A stretch of DNA of 64,000 nucleotides from Diplocloster hominis (lineage in GTDB: Bacteria; Bacillota; Clostridia; Lachnospirales; Lachnospiraceae), in assembly GCF_032380655.1 (NCBI RefSeq), contig NZ_JAWDIY010000001.1, positions 186,001-250,000 of the forward strand, given 5' to 3'. The translations under genes were made by a program, and so were the position numbers. How positions within the stretch are numbered: the stretch's first letter is position 1; each line of letters opens with the position of its first letter. This document shows, piece by piece, positions 46,901 to 56,791 of this stretch. A model generated the notes under the pieces. That model saw only the letters and a list, made by a program, of their open reading frames with translations, did not search any database and was not told the origin of the DNA.

Positions 46901-46954
46901 TACCAGATCGAGTAAACGGCATCCTTACCGTATTACTGAATCTGGTATTTTTTG
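46901..46954. terminator. Terminator between the 156-aa gene and the DUF1934 gene
   Basis: TACCAGAT pairs with ATCTGGTA, with an inner ACGG-CCGT stem, then TTTTTTG on the plus strand. The two genes converge on it. A second small hairpin (CCGGCA with TGCCGG) lies at 46846-46863. Confidence 0.75.
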
Positions 46955-47019
46955 TCTTTCTTTTCTTAGCTGTCCTCATTTATCATGTCTGTTCTCATTT
47001 TCATTTCAGGAGTAAACTG

Positions 47020-47469
47020 TTACTGCTGGAGCGAAAAATCCCCGGCCTCTTTGCTTTTAATATTCATGGTTATGGTACAGTCTGCCAGGAACTCGTAGTT
47101 CACTTCCAGCTGGTATTCCACCTGGATATTAATATTTTTATCGCTCTCATTGACATCAACGCTGGTAGCCATCAGGCCGATCAGAAGATTGCCGTAGGGA
47201 GTGGTATAATAGGTCACATTTTTCTTATTTTCTTCAAATACCATATGTACGTTAGCAAGGCCTTTTTTCGTGACCTCCAGTACATGTTCTTTTACCTTAA
47301 TGATATTCTTAATCTTTCCCTCGATGCCTTCCAGTACTTCATCGTAGATCAGATAGTGGCTCTTTTCTTTCCTGTAATAATCCGCAACCGTTACCACCTC
47401 TACCGGTTCTACCCCTTCACCTTCCATAAACTGCAGGCCGGATATACTTAATAAAACTTGGTCTGTCAT
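47020..47469 (-). CDS. DUF1934 (calycin-like) protein
   Basis: A 149-aa soluble protein, mostly beta strands, matching DUF1934 (YwiB-like), a calycin-type barrel of unknown role. Features are VLLSISGLQFMEGEGVEPVEVVT at the start, a middle VTYYTTPYGNLLIGLMATSVDV and a closing CTITMNIKSK. It lies 9 bp downstream of murI and is probably co-transcribed with it. Confidence 0.85.
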   Translation of the reverse strand: MTDQVLLSISGLQFMEGEGVEPVEVVTVADYYRKEKSHYLIYDEVLEGIEGKIKNIIKVKEHVLEVTKKGLANVHMVFEENKKNVTYYTTPYGNLLIGLMATSVDVNESDKNINIQVEYQLEVNYEFLADCTITMNIKSKEAGDFSLQQ

Positions 47470-47478
47470 ATGTTTCTC

Positions 47479-48315
47479 CTAATAATTTTCAATGGGAATC
47501 TGCCTGATCTGACTAATTTCACAGGCCAGAATCGATTTGGCAAAATCTTTGAATTTGTCTGCCAGATCACTAACAAAAAACCGGTGTTCCGGCCACACCT
47601 CCTGCGCAGAGCCAGAGGCCACTGCGGCGATTCCTTCTCTTCGTAACAGTTCCTTTAATTCCAGTGCCGTCTCATAGGCAGGATTTACAAGAGTCACCCG
47701 GCCGCCCATCACCTTGCCAACCGTAGAGCGCAGCAGGGGATAATGGGTACACCCCAGAATCAAGGTATCCACGTCCGCCTGTTTCATATCCTCCAGATAC
47801 CGGCCCGCCACTTCTTCTGTCACAGGGTCCTTAAGCCATCCCTCTTCCACCAGCGGCACAAACAGAGGGCAGGCCTTACCGATCACCTGGATATCCGGAT
47901 TAAGGTCGTGTATAAAATCCGTATACATCTGGCTTTTTACCGTGCTTTCCGTGCCGATCACCCCGATACGCCCATTCCTGGTGGTGTTAGCCGCCACTTT
48001 CGCTCCGGGTTTGATCACCCCGATAATCGGAAGCTCCAGCTCGGGGCGGATCTCCTCCAGCGCGCAGGCACTGGCCGTGTTGCAGGCTACCACGATCGCC
48101 TTTACATTTTGAGTCCTTAAAAACCGAATGATCTGCCTGGAATATCGGATGATATTATCCTTTGACTTGTTTCCGTAGGGGACTCTGGCCGTGTCCCCGA
48201 AGTACACGATCCGCTCCTGGGGAATCTGACGCATGATCTCCCGGACAACGGTCAGGCCGCCGACCCCGGAATCAAACACCCCGATCGGAGCCTGATGAAT
48301 GTCTGTATCTTTCAT
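47479..48315 (-). CDS. murI: Glutamate racemase
   Basis: Supplies D-glutamate for peptidoglycan; 278 aa. The two catalytic cysteines lie in VACNTASA (about residues 77-84) and LGCTHYPLL (about 187-195); the N-terminal FDSGVGGLTV and YFGDTARVPYG motifs are present. It leads a two-gene block with the DUF1934 gene. Confidence 0.96.
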   Translation of the reverse strand: MKDTDIHQAPIGVFDSGVGGLTVVREIMRQIPQERIVYFGDTARVPYGNKSKDNIIRYSRQIIRFLRTQNVKAIVVACNTASACALEEIRPELELPIIGVIKPGAKVAANTTRNGRIGVIGTESTVKSQMYTDFIHDLNPDIQVIGKACPLFVPLVEEGWLKDPVTEEVAGRYLEDMKQADVDTLILGCTHYPLLRSTVGKVMGGRVTLVNPAYETALELKELLRREGIAAVASGSAQEVWPEHRFFVSDLADKFKDFAKSILACEISQIRQIPIENY

Positions 48316-48519
48316 GGTTGTATTACCTCATGCCCTTACTCTCTATCAATAAACCGATACAACAGTATATGTAACATAATAACCTTTCTTGCTGAATTAT
48401 TCAAGTATTGTCCTCAGGAATTTGGAAGATGGGCCGGAGAGGGCAGGGGCGGGGGCCATCCGTACTTTGGTGCTCTAAAACTTTTAAGTGGAATTAGAGT
48501 ACCTAAAACCTAATGTATG

Positions 48520-48561
48520 AAAAAGGAATGGGGGCCGAATTGTTTCGGCCGTTCCATTCCC
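48520..48561 (-). terminator. Terminator after the ywmB-like gene
   Basis: GGAATGG pairs with CATTCC and an inner GGCCGAA with TTCGGCC around ACAA; on the minus strand it ends in TTTTTC. Confidence 0.8.
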
Positions 48562-48567
48562 ATAAAC

Positions 48568-49317
48568 TTAGTAGTCTTCCCGGATTATTGGGGTAGAGAG
48601 GTATACATTTGTTACATTCTGAGATTCGTCGTAGTTAAAGGCTATATTCACATTCACCGGTTCTCCGCTTCGCATATCATAATCCTTGATTAACTTGGTG
48701 TATGCATAGATGGTGAACAGTTCTTCATCCCGGTGTTCGGAGACTACCTTGCCCTCGATCTGCTCTAACAGCCGGTCCGCCATCGTGTTGCGCTCATTCA
48801 GGGGCATCTGACCGGGATGGGTACCGATCAGATTCAGAGATACTTCGGTGTCTATCCGGTAGTCCTCGTAGATTTTATCCAGTATTTCTTTATAGCCCAG
48901 GGCGCTGTCCAGATCGTACAGGGTGATATCTGTCAGGAGATATTGTTTGGCGTCGATTACATTCGCATCGTGCTTTTGTTCATTGGTGATAATCTGGATC
49001 GTAGTTTCAGCCTGTTTGGCTTTTACATGGAGAACCGTCTTGGCCTGTCCGTCTTCGTAAGTCTCCGTCAGCGTATAGTTTTCATGAATCCCCAGGATAT
49101 TGGCTATGTCCTGAACCATCGTTTTTCTTCCGCTCAGGCTCAGATAAGTGGTGTTCAGGCGGCCGCTGCCTTCCACTACACTCTTTGTATTCATAAAGTC
49201 GGAACTGTGGAAAGCTTCTACTATTTTTCCCTGATCCCGGACTCCGTACAGATTCCATAACTGGACACCGGCCAGGACCCATAGAATCAATACAAGTCCA
49301 ACTAATACTTTCTTCAT
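48568..49317 (-). CDS. YwmB-like exported or anchored protein (DUF1779-type)
   Basis: A 249-aa protein with an N-terminal hydrophobic helix (residues 4-24) acting as signal or anchor, then an extracytoplasmic domain of about 220 residues. The two-part layout with NTTYLSLSGRKTMVQDIANILG and VSLNLIGTHPGQMPLNERNTMADRLLEQI matches YwmB, whose role in Bacillus is not well defined. In Bacillus it lies near the ATP synthase operon; here only the PAS-GGDEF gene stands between. AGGAGG precedes the ATG and a terminator follows. Confidence 0.75.
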   Translation of the reverse strand: MKKVLVGLVLILWVLAGVQLWNLYGVRDQGKIVEAFHSSDFMNTKSVVEGSGRLNTTYLSLSGRKTMVQDIANILGIHENYTLTETYEDGQAKTVLHVKAKQAETTIQIITNEQKHDANVIDAKQYLLTDITLYDLDSALGYKEILDKIYEDYRIDTEVSLNLIGTHPGQMPLNERNTMADRLLEQIEGKVVSEHRDEELFTIYAYTKLIKDYDMRSGEPVNVNIAFNYDESQNVTNVYLSTPIIREDY

Positions 49318-49680
49318 TTTAAAGACCTCCTAAGTGGTACTCTTTTTCTTAGTTTTGACATTTTCAGGAGGCCTTATTCATTTACTGGTGACGGGTGGTG
49401 TTTTTTTCCAGCAGTCATATTTTTATCATGGAAGCTGCGGATGAGTTTTTCAAAATGTAATATACCCTGTCTGCTGAAACTCATACTCAAACCAGCTATC
49501 GCACACCGGGTGTTGTACAAAGGATTGCTATCTTCCATGTAGTTTGGTATACTATCATTATATAGGCATATGAGCAAGGATAAGCTGCATATATCCTGAC
49601 CAGATGTCCTTTTCCGCAAGTATCGCAGGATGTTTGGTTATGATAGCTGCGGCGTAAAATTATAAAGAAGGTAAAACAAC
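49318..49680. other. Divergent intergenic region
   Basis: About 360 bp between the ywmB-like gene (minus) and the PAS-GGDEF gene (plus). A weak plus-strand promoter (TTGCTA at 49525, TATACT at 49548, 17-bp spacer) could serve the latter. A short minus-strand frame in it has no ribosome-binding site. No RNA gene is recognised. Confidence 0.4.
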
Positions 49681-51870
49681 ATGGGAAAACAGCACAGCCG
49701 TGAATACCAAACGCTGCTGAACAATATCCCCGGAGGCGTTCAGCAGTGTCTCAATGATCGTTTTTTTACTTTGGTGGAAGTCAACCAGGGCTTTTTAGAT
49801 CTCTTTGGTTTTTCACGGGAGGAGATTACGGAACGATTTCATGACCATTTTATTGAAATGATTCATCCAGCTGACCGACAGGATATTTTGGCCGAAACAG
49901 CGGAACAGTTTCGCAGGACTGGGAAATGCTCGTCCAATTACCGGGTTTTGTGCAAGAACGGCAAATTTAAATGGGTATTGGACAACGCTCAGCTGAATCA
50001 AAACGAAGAAGGGGAAGAACGGATCTTCTGTATCCTGCTGGATGTCACTGATTCCAGAAATGACCGGGAAGAACTGCGTCTCTCCCTGGAGCGGCATCGG
50101 ATTATCCTGAACCAGACAACCGATATTATATTCGAGTGGGATATAGGAAACGATACTATTCTCTATTCCGCAAACTGGCAGAAAAAGTTTGGTTATGATC
50201 CGAACTGCGATGGGACGAATCGCGATTTGTCCTTTGCCAGACATGTTCATCCTGATGATATCACTGCTCTGAAGAGGCTTATGGCCAATGCCAAAGACGG
50301 TGTTTCTCTGTCTGATGCAGAGATCCGTATTCTGAATGCGGAGGGTATGTATATTTGGTGCAGGATTCGATATACCGATCAGTATGACAGCACCGGAAAA
50401 CCGATCAAGGCAGTGGGAATCATCACCGATATCGACAATGATAAAAAGATGATCGACGACCTGCGGCAGCGGGCGGAACGAGATGCCCTGACCGGCCTTC
50501 TTAACCGTGAGGAGAGTGAACGGCAGATCCGTAATTACCTGCGGGATAACCCGGATGAGCCCTGCGCCCTGCTAATGATTGATACCGATAACTTCAAAAA
50601 AGTTAACGATACCCAGGGCCATCTGTTTGGGGATGCCGTCCTTTCAGAGCTAGCAGCCGGAATGAAAAAACTGACACGGCAAACGGATGTGGTAGGTAGG
50701 ATCGGCGGAGACGAATTTATGATTTTTTTAAAGAATATCACTTCCAGGGAGATGGCCGCTGAGAAGGCAGCCTGTTTACTGGAACTGTTCCAGCGTCTGT
50801 TTCAGCAGGGCAAACGCCCCATTGAAGTCACCTGCAGCGCGGGTATTGCTATTTATCCGGATGACGGGAAAAATTTCCAATCCCTGTATCACAGCGCCGA
50901 CCTGGCCCTGTACCAGGCAAAAAAACAGGGAAAAAACCAATATCTGCTGTTTGACAAAGAGCACGGCAGTACCGTCGGGGATACCGGGTATTCTTCCCTG
51001 GGAGCAACGATTGATTCCGACCTGGACACATCGGAGGCGCCAAAAGATCTGGTGAACTATGTATTCCAGGTTCTGTACGATACAAGCGATATCGATCATG
51101 TGATCCAGCTGATTCTGGAAATCGTAGGAAAGCGGTTTGACGTGAGCCGGGCCTATATTTTCGAAGACTCTGACGACGGCACCTATTGCGATAATACTTA
51201 TGAATGGTGTAACGATGGGATCGCATCACAAAAGGAGAACCTGCAGCATTTTCCTTATGCGGATGTGGAGGGTTATCGGGACTTATTCAAAGATCATTCC
51301 GTATTCTACTGCCGGGACATCCATTCTCTGACCCCTGTGCAGACGGCGTTGTTTGAGAGCCAGGGAATTTGTTCTACGCTCCAATGCGCTATCTTAGAGG
51401 GAGATGCTTTCCATGGGTTCGTGGGTTTTGACGAATGTACGGGAATGCGTTTATGGAATAAAGAGGAGATTGCGACACTGACCCTGATTTCCCAGCTTCT
51501 GACTACCTTTTTGCTGAAGAAGCGTACTACAAAACATGACAGCGAACTGGCTATACGGCTCAACACGATCCTGGACACCCAGGACGCCTATATCTATGCC
51601 ATCGAACAGGACACCTGCGAATTATTATATCTCAATCTTAAAACCCGGGAACTGGACCCTAAAGCAAAACCCGGCATGACCTGCTACAAAACGTTTTTTG
51701 GCAGGGAGACTCCCTGTAAAACCTGTCCTTTATCCGGCGGAGTAGGGGAAATCTATAATCCGCAGTATGGAGTCTGGACCCGGGCAAAGGCATCCCCCAT
51801 GAAATGGGGGGAATTGGACGCCTACCTCCTGACATGTTTTGATATTACAGAATACAAGAAAATGCAGTAA
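49681..51870 (+). CDS. Cytoplasmic PAS-PAS-GGDEF-GAF-PAS diguanylate cyclase
   Basis: A 729-aa soluble signalling protein. Two PAS domains (about residues 8-125 and 130-252) are followed by a GGDEF domain (about 258-425) with an intact RIGGDEF site, so it should make c-di-GMP. Unusually the cyclase lies in the middle: a GAF-like domain (about 455-610) and a further PAS-like domain (about 620-729) come after it. The last domain has the cysteines TCYKT and PCKTCPLSGG (about 665-683), a possible metal or redox site. No membrane helix is present. It ends at a terminator shared with the converging atp operon. Confidence 0.88.
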   Translation: MGKQHSREYQTLLNNIPGGVQQCLNDRFFTLVEVNQGFLDLFGFSREEITERFHDHFIEMIHPADRQDILAETAEQFRRTGKCSSNYRVLCKNGKFKWVLDNAQLNQNEEGEERIFCILLDVTDSRNDREELRLSLERHRIILNQTTDIIFEWDIGNDTILYSANWQKKFGYDPNCDGTNRDLSFARHVHPDDITALKRLMANAKDGVSLSDAEIRILNAEGMYIWCRIRYTDQYDSTGKPIKAVGIITDIDNDKKMIDDLRQRAERDALTGLLNREESERQIRNYLRDNPDEPCALLMIDTDNFKKVNDTQGHLFGDAVLSELAAGMKKLTRQTDVVGRIGGDEFMIFLKNITSREMAAEKAACLLELFQRLFQQGKRPIEVTCSAGIAIYPDDGKNFQSLYHSADLALYQAKKQGKNQYLLFDKEHGSTVGDTGYSSLGATIDSDLDTSEAPKDLVNYVFQVLYDTSDIDHVIQLILEIVGKRFDVSRAYIFEDSDDGTYCDNTYEWCNDGIASQKENLQHFPYADVEGYRDLFKDHSVFYCRDIHSLTPVQTALFESQGICSTLQCAILEGDAFHGFVGFDECTGMRLWNKEEIATLTLISQLLTTFLLKKRTTKHDSELAIRLNTILDTQDAYIYAIEQDTCELLYLNLKTRELDPKAKPGMTCYKTFFGRETPCKTCPLSGGVGEIYNPQYGVWTRAKASPMKWGELDAYLLTCFDITEYKKMQ

Positions 51871-51880
51871 ACGGCCATAA

Positions 51881-51932
51881 GAAAGCCCCTGCCGGGATAT
51901 CAGAACCAACCATCCCGGCAGGGGTTTTCTTA
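51881..51932. terminator. Bidirectional terminator between the PAS-GGDEF gene and atpC
   Basis: CCCCTGCCGGGAT pairs perfectly with ATCCCGGCAGGGG around a 13-nt loop; TTTTCTT on the plus strand and TTTCTT on the minus strand. Confidence 0.88.
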
Positions 51933-51954
51933 CTATCTGAATGCTTTTTCGTTT

Positions 51955-52371
51955 CTATTTCTGTTTTCCTTCCGCCAGCTCGATCCGCACCAGCGCTTTT
52001 CGAAGCGCCATATTCGCCCGGATCATATTCATGCTGGAGTCAGCGGTCTCCAACCGGCGCTGCGCCCGCACACGGGCTTCCTCCGCACGGTTTAAGTCGA
52101 TCTCATCGGGCCATTCGGCCAGCTCCGCCAGAATCGTCACCTTATCCTGAAGAACTTCGATAAACCCGGAATGCAGGGCCGCTTTTTTCTGTCCCTCTTC
52201 CTCGGTAATCGTAACGATGCCCGGGACAACGATCATGGTCATGGGGATATGATTCTTATAGATACCTACGTCCCCCTCACTGGTCGTCAGCTCTACCATC
52301 GCCACGTCGCCCTGGTAGAACACCCGGTCGGGAGATATGATCTCTAATCGAAATAATCTATCGTCTGCCAT
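51955..52371 (-). CDS. atpC: ATP synthase F1 epsilon subunit
   Basis: A 138-aa subunit of the central stalk, with an N-terminal beta sandwich (residues 1-88, with GDVAMVELTTSEGDVGIYKNHIPM) and a C-terminal two-helix part (about 92-135) that can inhibit hydrolysis. Last gene of the atp operon, 4 bp after atpD. Confidence 0.95.
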   Translation of the reverse strand: MADDRLFRLEIISPDRVFYQGDVAMVELTTSEGDVGIYKNHIPMTMIVVPGIVTITEEEGQKKAALHSGFIEVLQDKVTILAELAEWPDEIDLNRAEEARVRAQRRLETADSSMNMIRANMALRKALVRIELAEGKQK

Positions 52372-52375
52372 ATGG

Positions 52376-53782
52376 TCACCCCTGTTTCACCTTGGCTAAA
52401 ACGTCGTCGATGCTTCCGCAGTTCAGGAAATAGCTCTCGGGAATATCGTCGTGCTTGCCCTCCAGAATCTCCTTAAATCCCTGGATCGTCTCCGCTATGG
52501 GAACATAGCGTCCTTCCAGGCCGGTAAACTGTACAGCCACATGGAACGGCTGGGACAGGAATCTTTGCACCTTTCTGGCTCTGGATACGACCAGCTTCTC
52601 CTCTTCGGACAGCTCATCCATACCCAGGATCGCGATGATATCCTGCAATTCCTTATAGCGCTGCAGGATCTCCTGCACACCGCGGGCCACCTGATAGTGC
52701 TCCTCCCCGACGATTCTGGGATCCAGAATACGGGAAGTGGACTCCAACGGATCTACCGCGGGATAGATACCCAATTCCACGATGGAACGGGACAGTACCG
52801 TGGTCGCGTCCAGATGGGCGAAGGTCGTGGCCGGAGCCGGGTCCGTCAGGTCATCAGCCGGCACATAGACTGCCTGCACGGAAGTGATGGAGCCATTCTT
52901 CGTGGATGTGATCCGCTCCTGTAACGCACCCATCTCCGTCTGCAGCGTGGGCTGATAGCCTACCGCCGAGGGCATACGCCCTAACAGCGCGGATACCTCA
53001 GAGCCCGCCTGGGTAAATCGGAAAATATTATCGATAAACAGCAGTACATCCTTTCCGCCCTGATCGCGGAAATATTCTGCCATGGTAAGACCGGTAAGTC
53101 CCACCCTCATTCTGGCGCCCGGCGGCTCGTTCATCTGGCCGAACACCATGGTGGTTTTATTGATTACCCCGGATTCCTGCATTTCGTAATACAGGTCATT
53201 TCCCTCTCTGGTACGCTCGCCTACGCCGGTAAATACGGAATAGCCGCCGTGCTCGGTAGCCACGTTTCGGATCAGCTCCTGGATCAGCACGGTTTTCCCA
53301 ACACCGGCGCCGCCGAACAGCCCGGTCTTTCCACCCTTCTGGTAAGGGCAGAGGAGATCCACGACCTTAATTCCGGTCTCCAGCATCTCTGTGGATGTCG
53401 CCTGCTCTTCAAAGTCAGGCGCCGGCCTGTGGATCGGTAAGTATTCCACATCCGAGGGGGCCGGCTTCTCATCGATCGGCTCACCCAGCACATTGAACAG
53501 CCGTCCCAGCGTCCGCTCGCCGACCGGTACCATAATAGGGGAGCCGGTGGCCGCGGCGTCCATGCCCCGGACCAGTCCGTCCGTAGGGCCCATGGAGATG
53601 CAGCGCACCGTATCGTCACCCAGATGCTGAGATACTTCCACGACCAGCTTTTCGCCGTTCGTATTGACAATATGGATTGCCTCATTAATTTCAGGAAGCT
53701 GTCCCTCACTGAACTTAATGTCAAGTACCGCACCGATGATCTGAGTGATTTTTCCGATATTTCCTCTATTGTTATCTGCCAT
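52376..53782 (-). CDS. atpD: ATP synthase F1 beta subunit
   Basis: Catalytic subunit; about 468 aa. The P-loop is GGAGVGKT (about residues 150-157), with the catalytic GERTREGND (about 182-190) and the DELSEEEK loop near 390. The start at 53782 is chosen because AAAGGAGTG lies 8 bp before it; an earlier in-frame ATG overlaps the atpG stop and adds ten residues unlike other beta subunits. Confidence 0.97.
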   Translation of the reverse strand: MADNNRGNIGKITQIIGAVLDIKFSEGQLPEINEAIHIVNTNGEKLVVEVSQHLGDDTVRCISMGPTDGLVRGMDAAATGSPIMVPVGERTLGRLFNVLGEPIDEKPAPSDVEYLPIHRPAPDFEEQATSTEMLETGIKVVDLLCPYQKGGKTGLFGGAGVGKTVLIQELIRNVATEHGGYSVFTGVGERTREGNDLYYEMQESGVINKTTMVFGQMNEPPGARMRVGLTGLTMAEYFRDQGGKDVLLFIDNIFRFTQAGSEVSALLGRMPSAVGYQPTLQTEMGALQERITSTKNGSITSVQAVYVPADDLTDPAPATTFAHLDATTVLSRSIVELGIYPAVDPLESTSRILDPRIVGEEHYQVARGVQEILQRYKELQDIIAILGMDELSEEEKLVVSRARKVQRFLSQPFHVAVQFTGLEGRYVPIAETIQGFKEILEGKHDDIPESYFLNCGSIDDVLAKVKQG

Positions 53783-53811
53783 CTTATTCACTCCTTTCAC
53801 GGCTGCCGGCA

Positions 53812-54669
53812 TCAGCTGATCGCCTCCGCACCCGCGATTATTTCGGTTATTTCCTGTGTAATGGAACCCTGACGGGCACGGTTATACAACAAGGATAAAT
53901 GTTCTATCATTTCTTCAGCATTGCTCGTAGCGGCGTCCATGGCCTGCATTCTGGCCCCGTTTTCACTGGCCAGCGCTTCCAGCAGCGCGCCGTACAAAAG
54001 ACTGGTCACATATTTCGGTATGATCATGTTCAGGGCTGTCTCTTCTTCCGGCTCATAATTCATGGGAGCCGAAGAACCGGTATCCTCTTCCTTCACATCC
54101 CCGATCTCGATGGGCAGAAGCTTCATCATCCGAGGCTCGTGGACCACCGTATTCTTGAACCAGGTATAGGCCAGGTAAATCTCCCCGACTTCCCCGGCTG
54201 CAAAGGATTCCAGCACCTTTTTCCCGATATCCATGGCATCCCGGTAGATGGGTTCATTGATCACATCGGAGTAGTCCTCCCGGACCAGATAGCCCTTACC
54301 GGCCAGATATTCCCGGCCTTTGTTTCCGATGGTGTAGAGCTCCACATCTTCTTTCGGAAATCCCGACCCGGTCACCAGCTTGGCGACGTTCATGTTATAA
54401 CCGCCGGCCAGGCCACGGTTGGAAGTGATCACGATGACTGCCTTTTTCGAAGACTCCCCGCCTTTCAGATAGGGATGGTCGATGTTCCCCGAGCGGGCCA
54501 GCATGGAGGTCACCGTCCGGTACATGCTCTCGAAATATGCTTTGGTATTCTCCGCCTTGCCCCTGGCTTTCTGCAGCTTGACGGTGGATACCAGCTTCAT
54601 GGCTTTGGTAATCTGCTGAGTACTCTGTATACTGCCTTTCCGGCGTTTGATATCCCTCATAGAGGCCAT
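53812..54669 (-). CDS. atpG: ATP synthase F1 gamma subunit
   Basis: Rotor shaft of F1, 285 aa. The N-terminal helix has MRDIKRRKGSIQSTQQITKAMKLVSTVKLQKA (positions 4-35), the middle has a Rossmann-like part starting VIVITSNRGLAGGYN, and the C-terminal helix has ENGARMQAMDAATSNAEEMI. It lies between atpA (15 bp) and atpD. Confidence 0.97.
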   Translation of the reverse strand: MASMRDIKRRKGSIQSTQQITKAMKLVSTVKLQKARGKAENTKAYFESMYRTVTSMLARSGNIDHPYLKGGESSKKAVIVITSNRGLAGGYNMNVAKLVTGSGFPKEDVELYTIGNKGREYLAGKGYLVREDYSDVINEPIYRDAMDIGKKVLESFAAGEVGEIYLAYTWFKNTVVHEPRMMKLLPIEIGDVKEEDTGSSAPMNYEPEEETALNMIIPKYVTSLLYGALLEALASENGARMQAMDAATSNAEEMIEHLSLLYNRARQGSITQEITEIIAGAEAIS

Positions 54670-54684
54670 CTGTTTTCACCTCGC

Positions 54685-56193
54685 TTATTTACCAAAGTTC
54701 GCTTTAAACTCCTGAATTGCTTTTTCCAGCTGCTGCTGGGTTTCCTCCGACATCTGCTTATCCGTCCGGATCTGTTCGGGTATTTCCGGATATTTCGTAT
54801 CGATAAATTCAAATAATCCCTTTTCGAAATCCTGAATGCTGTCTACCGGAATATCCAGCAGATATTTATGGACCGCCGCGAAGATAATGATGACCTGGTA
54901 TTCCACGGCCATAGGTTTATACTGCGGCTGTTTTAAGATTTCTTTTAACCGTTCGCCCTGGGCTAACTTCTCCCTGGTATCATCATCCAACTCGGAGCCA
55001 AACTGGGAGAACGCCGCCAGCTCACGGTACTGGGCCAGATCCACACGGATCGGCGCCGCGATCTTTTTCATTGCCTTGATCTGAGCTGCACCGCCCACCC
55101 GGGATACGGACAGACCGGCATTGACTGCAGGGCGGAAGCCTGCGTTGAACATCTCTGTCTCCAGATAAATCTGGCCATCGGTAATCGAGATCACGTTGGT
55201 AGGAATATAAGCGGATACGTCGCCTGCCTGTGTCTCGATGATCGGAAGCGCGGTCAGGGACCCGCCGCCTAATTCGTCGGACAGCTTCGCCGCACGCTCC
55301 AGAAGCCTGGAATGCAGATAGAATACATCCCCGGGATATGCCTCACGTCCAGGCGGACGCCGAAGCAGTAAGGATAGGGTACGGTATGCGGTCGCATGCT
55401 TGGACAAATCGTCATAAACGATCAGCACATCCTCCCCGTTTTCCATCCACTCTTCACCGATCGCACATCCGGAATATGGCGCAATATATTGAAGCGGCGC
55501 CAGTTCACTGGCCGTAGACGCTACCACGGTAGTGTAATCCATGGCTCCGTATTCTTCCAGTGTTTTCACAATCGTAGCCAAAGTCGAGGCCTTCTGGCCG
55601 ATGGCCACATAGATACATTTTACTCCCTGCCCCTTCTGGTTGATAATGGTATCGATAGCGATGGCCGTCTTACCTGTCTGGCGGTCACCGATAATGAGCT
55701 CACGCTGGCCTCTTCCGATGGGTACCATGGAGTCGATCGCCTTGATTCCTGTCTGAAGCGGCGTGTCTACGGACTTTCTGGAGATAACGCCGGATGCCAC
55801 CCGCTCGATTCTGCGGTATTTGTCGGTCTGGACTGGTCCCTTTCCATCGATGGGATGTCCCAGGGAATTGACCACCCGGCCGATCATCGCGTCGCCTACC
55901 GGCACCTCTACCACCCGGCCGGTAGTTTTCACGGTATCACCCTCACTGATGTTGCTCGTATCACCCAGTAATACGACTCCCACATTATCTTCTTCCAGGT
56001 TCAACACCATACCGTACACGTCCCCCGGGAATTCCAGCAATTCCCCCTGCATGGCGCTCTCCAGGCCATGGACACGGGCGATTCCGTCTGCTACCTGTAT
56101 GACGGTTCCCACATTGGAGACGTTAAGCTGTGTGGAATATCTTTTAATTTCTTCCTTTATAACCGAACTTATTTCCTCTGGTTTAAGATTCAT
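54685..56193 (-). CDS. atpA: ATP synthase F1 alpha subunit
   Basis: Non-catalytic nucleotide-binding subunit, 502 aa. The P-loop is GDRQTGKT (about residues 169-176); VYDDLSKHATAYR (about 267-279) and the LLRRPPGREAYPGDVFYLHSRLLERAA signature follow. The C-terminal domain ends near EFKANFGK. It follows atpH by 49 bp. Confidence 0.97.
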   Translation of the reverse strand: MNLKPEEISSVIKEEIKRYSTQLNVSNVGTVIQVADGIARVHGLESAMQGELLEFPGDVYGMVLNLEEDNVGVVLLGDTSNISEGDTVKTTGRVVEVPVGDAMIGRVVNSLGHPIDGKGPVQTDKYRRIERVASGVISRKSVDTPLQTGIKAIDSMVPIGRGQRELIIGDRQTGKTAIAIDTIINQKGQGVKCIYVAIGQKASTLATIVKTLEEYGAMDYTTVVASTASELAPLQYIAPYSGCAIGEEWMENGEDVLIVYDDLSKHATAYRTLSLLLRRPPGREAYPGDVFYLHSRLLERAAKLSDELGGGSLTALPIIETQAGDVSAYIPTNVISITDGQIYLETEMFNAGFRPAVNAGLSVSRVGGAAQIKAMKKIAAPIRVDLAQYRELAAFSQFGSELDDDTREKLAQGERLKEILKQPQYKPMAVEYQVIIIFAAVHKYLLDIPVDSIQDFEKGLFEFIDTKYPEIPEQIRTDKQMSEETQQQLEKAIQEFKANFGK

Positions 56194-56242
56194 GGAGTGT
56201 TTTCACCCTCTTTACTTGTTATTTGTATACCATTTCTGTTGT

Positions 56243-56791
56243 TCAGGCAAGCTGCAGCTTCATCAGGTCCCTTGACAGATCCATGAGTTTCGAGCGGACA
56301 CTGCTGTCCACTACCCGGTCTCCTACACGGATTATCATGCCGCCGATCAAAGCCGCGTCCACACAAAAGTGCATCTCAAAGGTCAGATAACCGGTCGTGG
56401 TAAGCAATTTCGCCTCCACCGCTTTCTTTTGGGCCTGGCTCAATTCTACCGCCGTGGTCACGTAGGCGATACCGATTTTCTTATATTCCTTCACTTCCGC
56501 CAGAAAATATTCGATGGTGGGAATCACTTCCGCATAATGGTCTTTTTTCAGCAGAAGGAGCAGGAAGCCTACCATGTCATCGCTGACCCTGCCTTTGAAT
56601 ATGCTCTCTAATATTTTATTTTTCTCTTCTTTGACAATCTTGGGATGGTCCATCAGCTTCGAAAGCCCCGCCTCTGACTTTAAGACCTGAAGCACCGCTT
56701 CCGCCTCCTCATTCAGTTGGTCCACTTTCGATTCCTCCACGGCCAGCTCAAAGAGCGCATTCCCATAGGTCGCCGCCGCTAGCTTAGCCAT
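56243..56791 (-). CDS. atpH: ATP synthase F1 delta subunit
   Basis: Peripheral stalk subunit that links F1 to the b subunits; 182 aa, mainly helical. It begins ATYGNALFELAVEE and ends with the conserved GGMIIRVGDRVVDSSVRSKL motif. The start overlaps atpF by 13 bp. Confidence 0.95.
   Translation of the reverse strand: MAKLAAATYGNALFELAVEESKVDQLNEEAEAVLQVLKSEAGLSKLMDHPKIVKEEKNKILESIFKGRVSDDMVGFLLLLLKKDHYAEVIPTIEYFLAEVKEYKKIGIAYVTTAVELSQAQKKAVEAKLLTTTGYLTFEMHFCVDAALIGGMIIRVGDRVVDSSVRSKLMDLSRDLMKLQLA

Noticed and set aside
49374..49619. 81-aa minus-strand frame in the ywmB-GGDEF gap
   Set aside because: No ribosome-binding site, no family and overlap with a likely promoter region.
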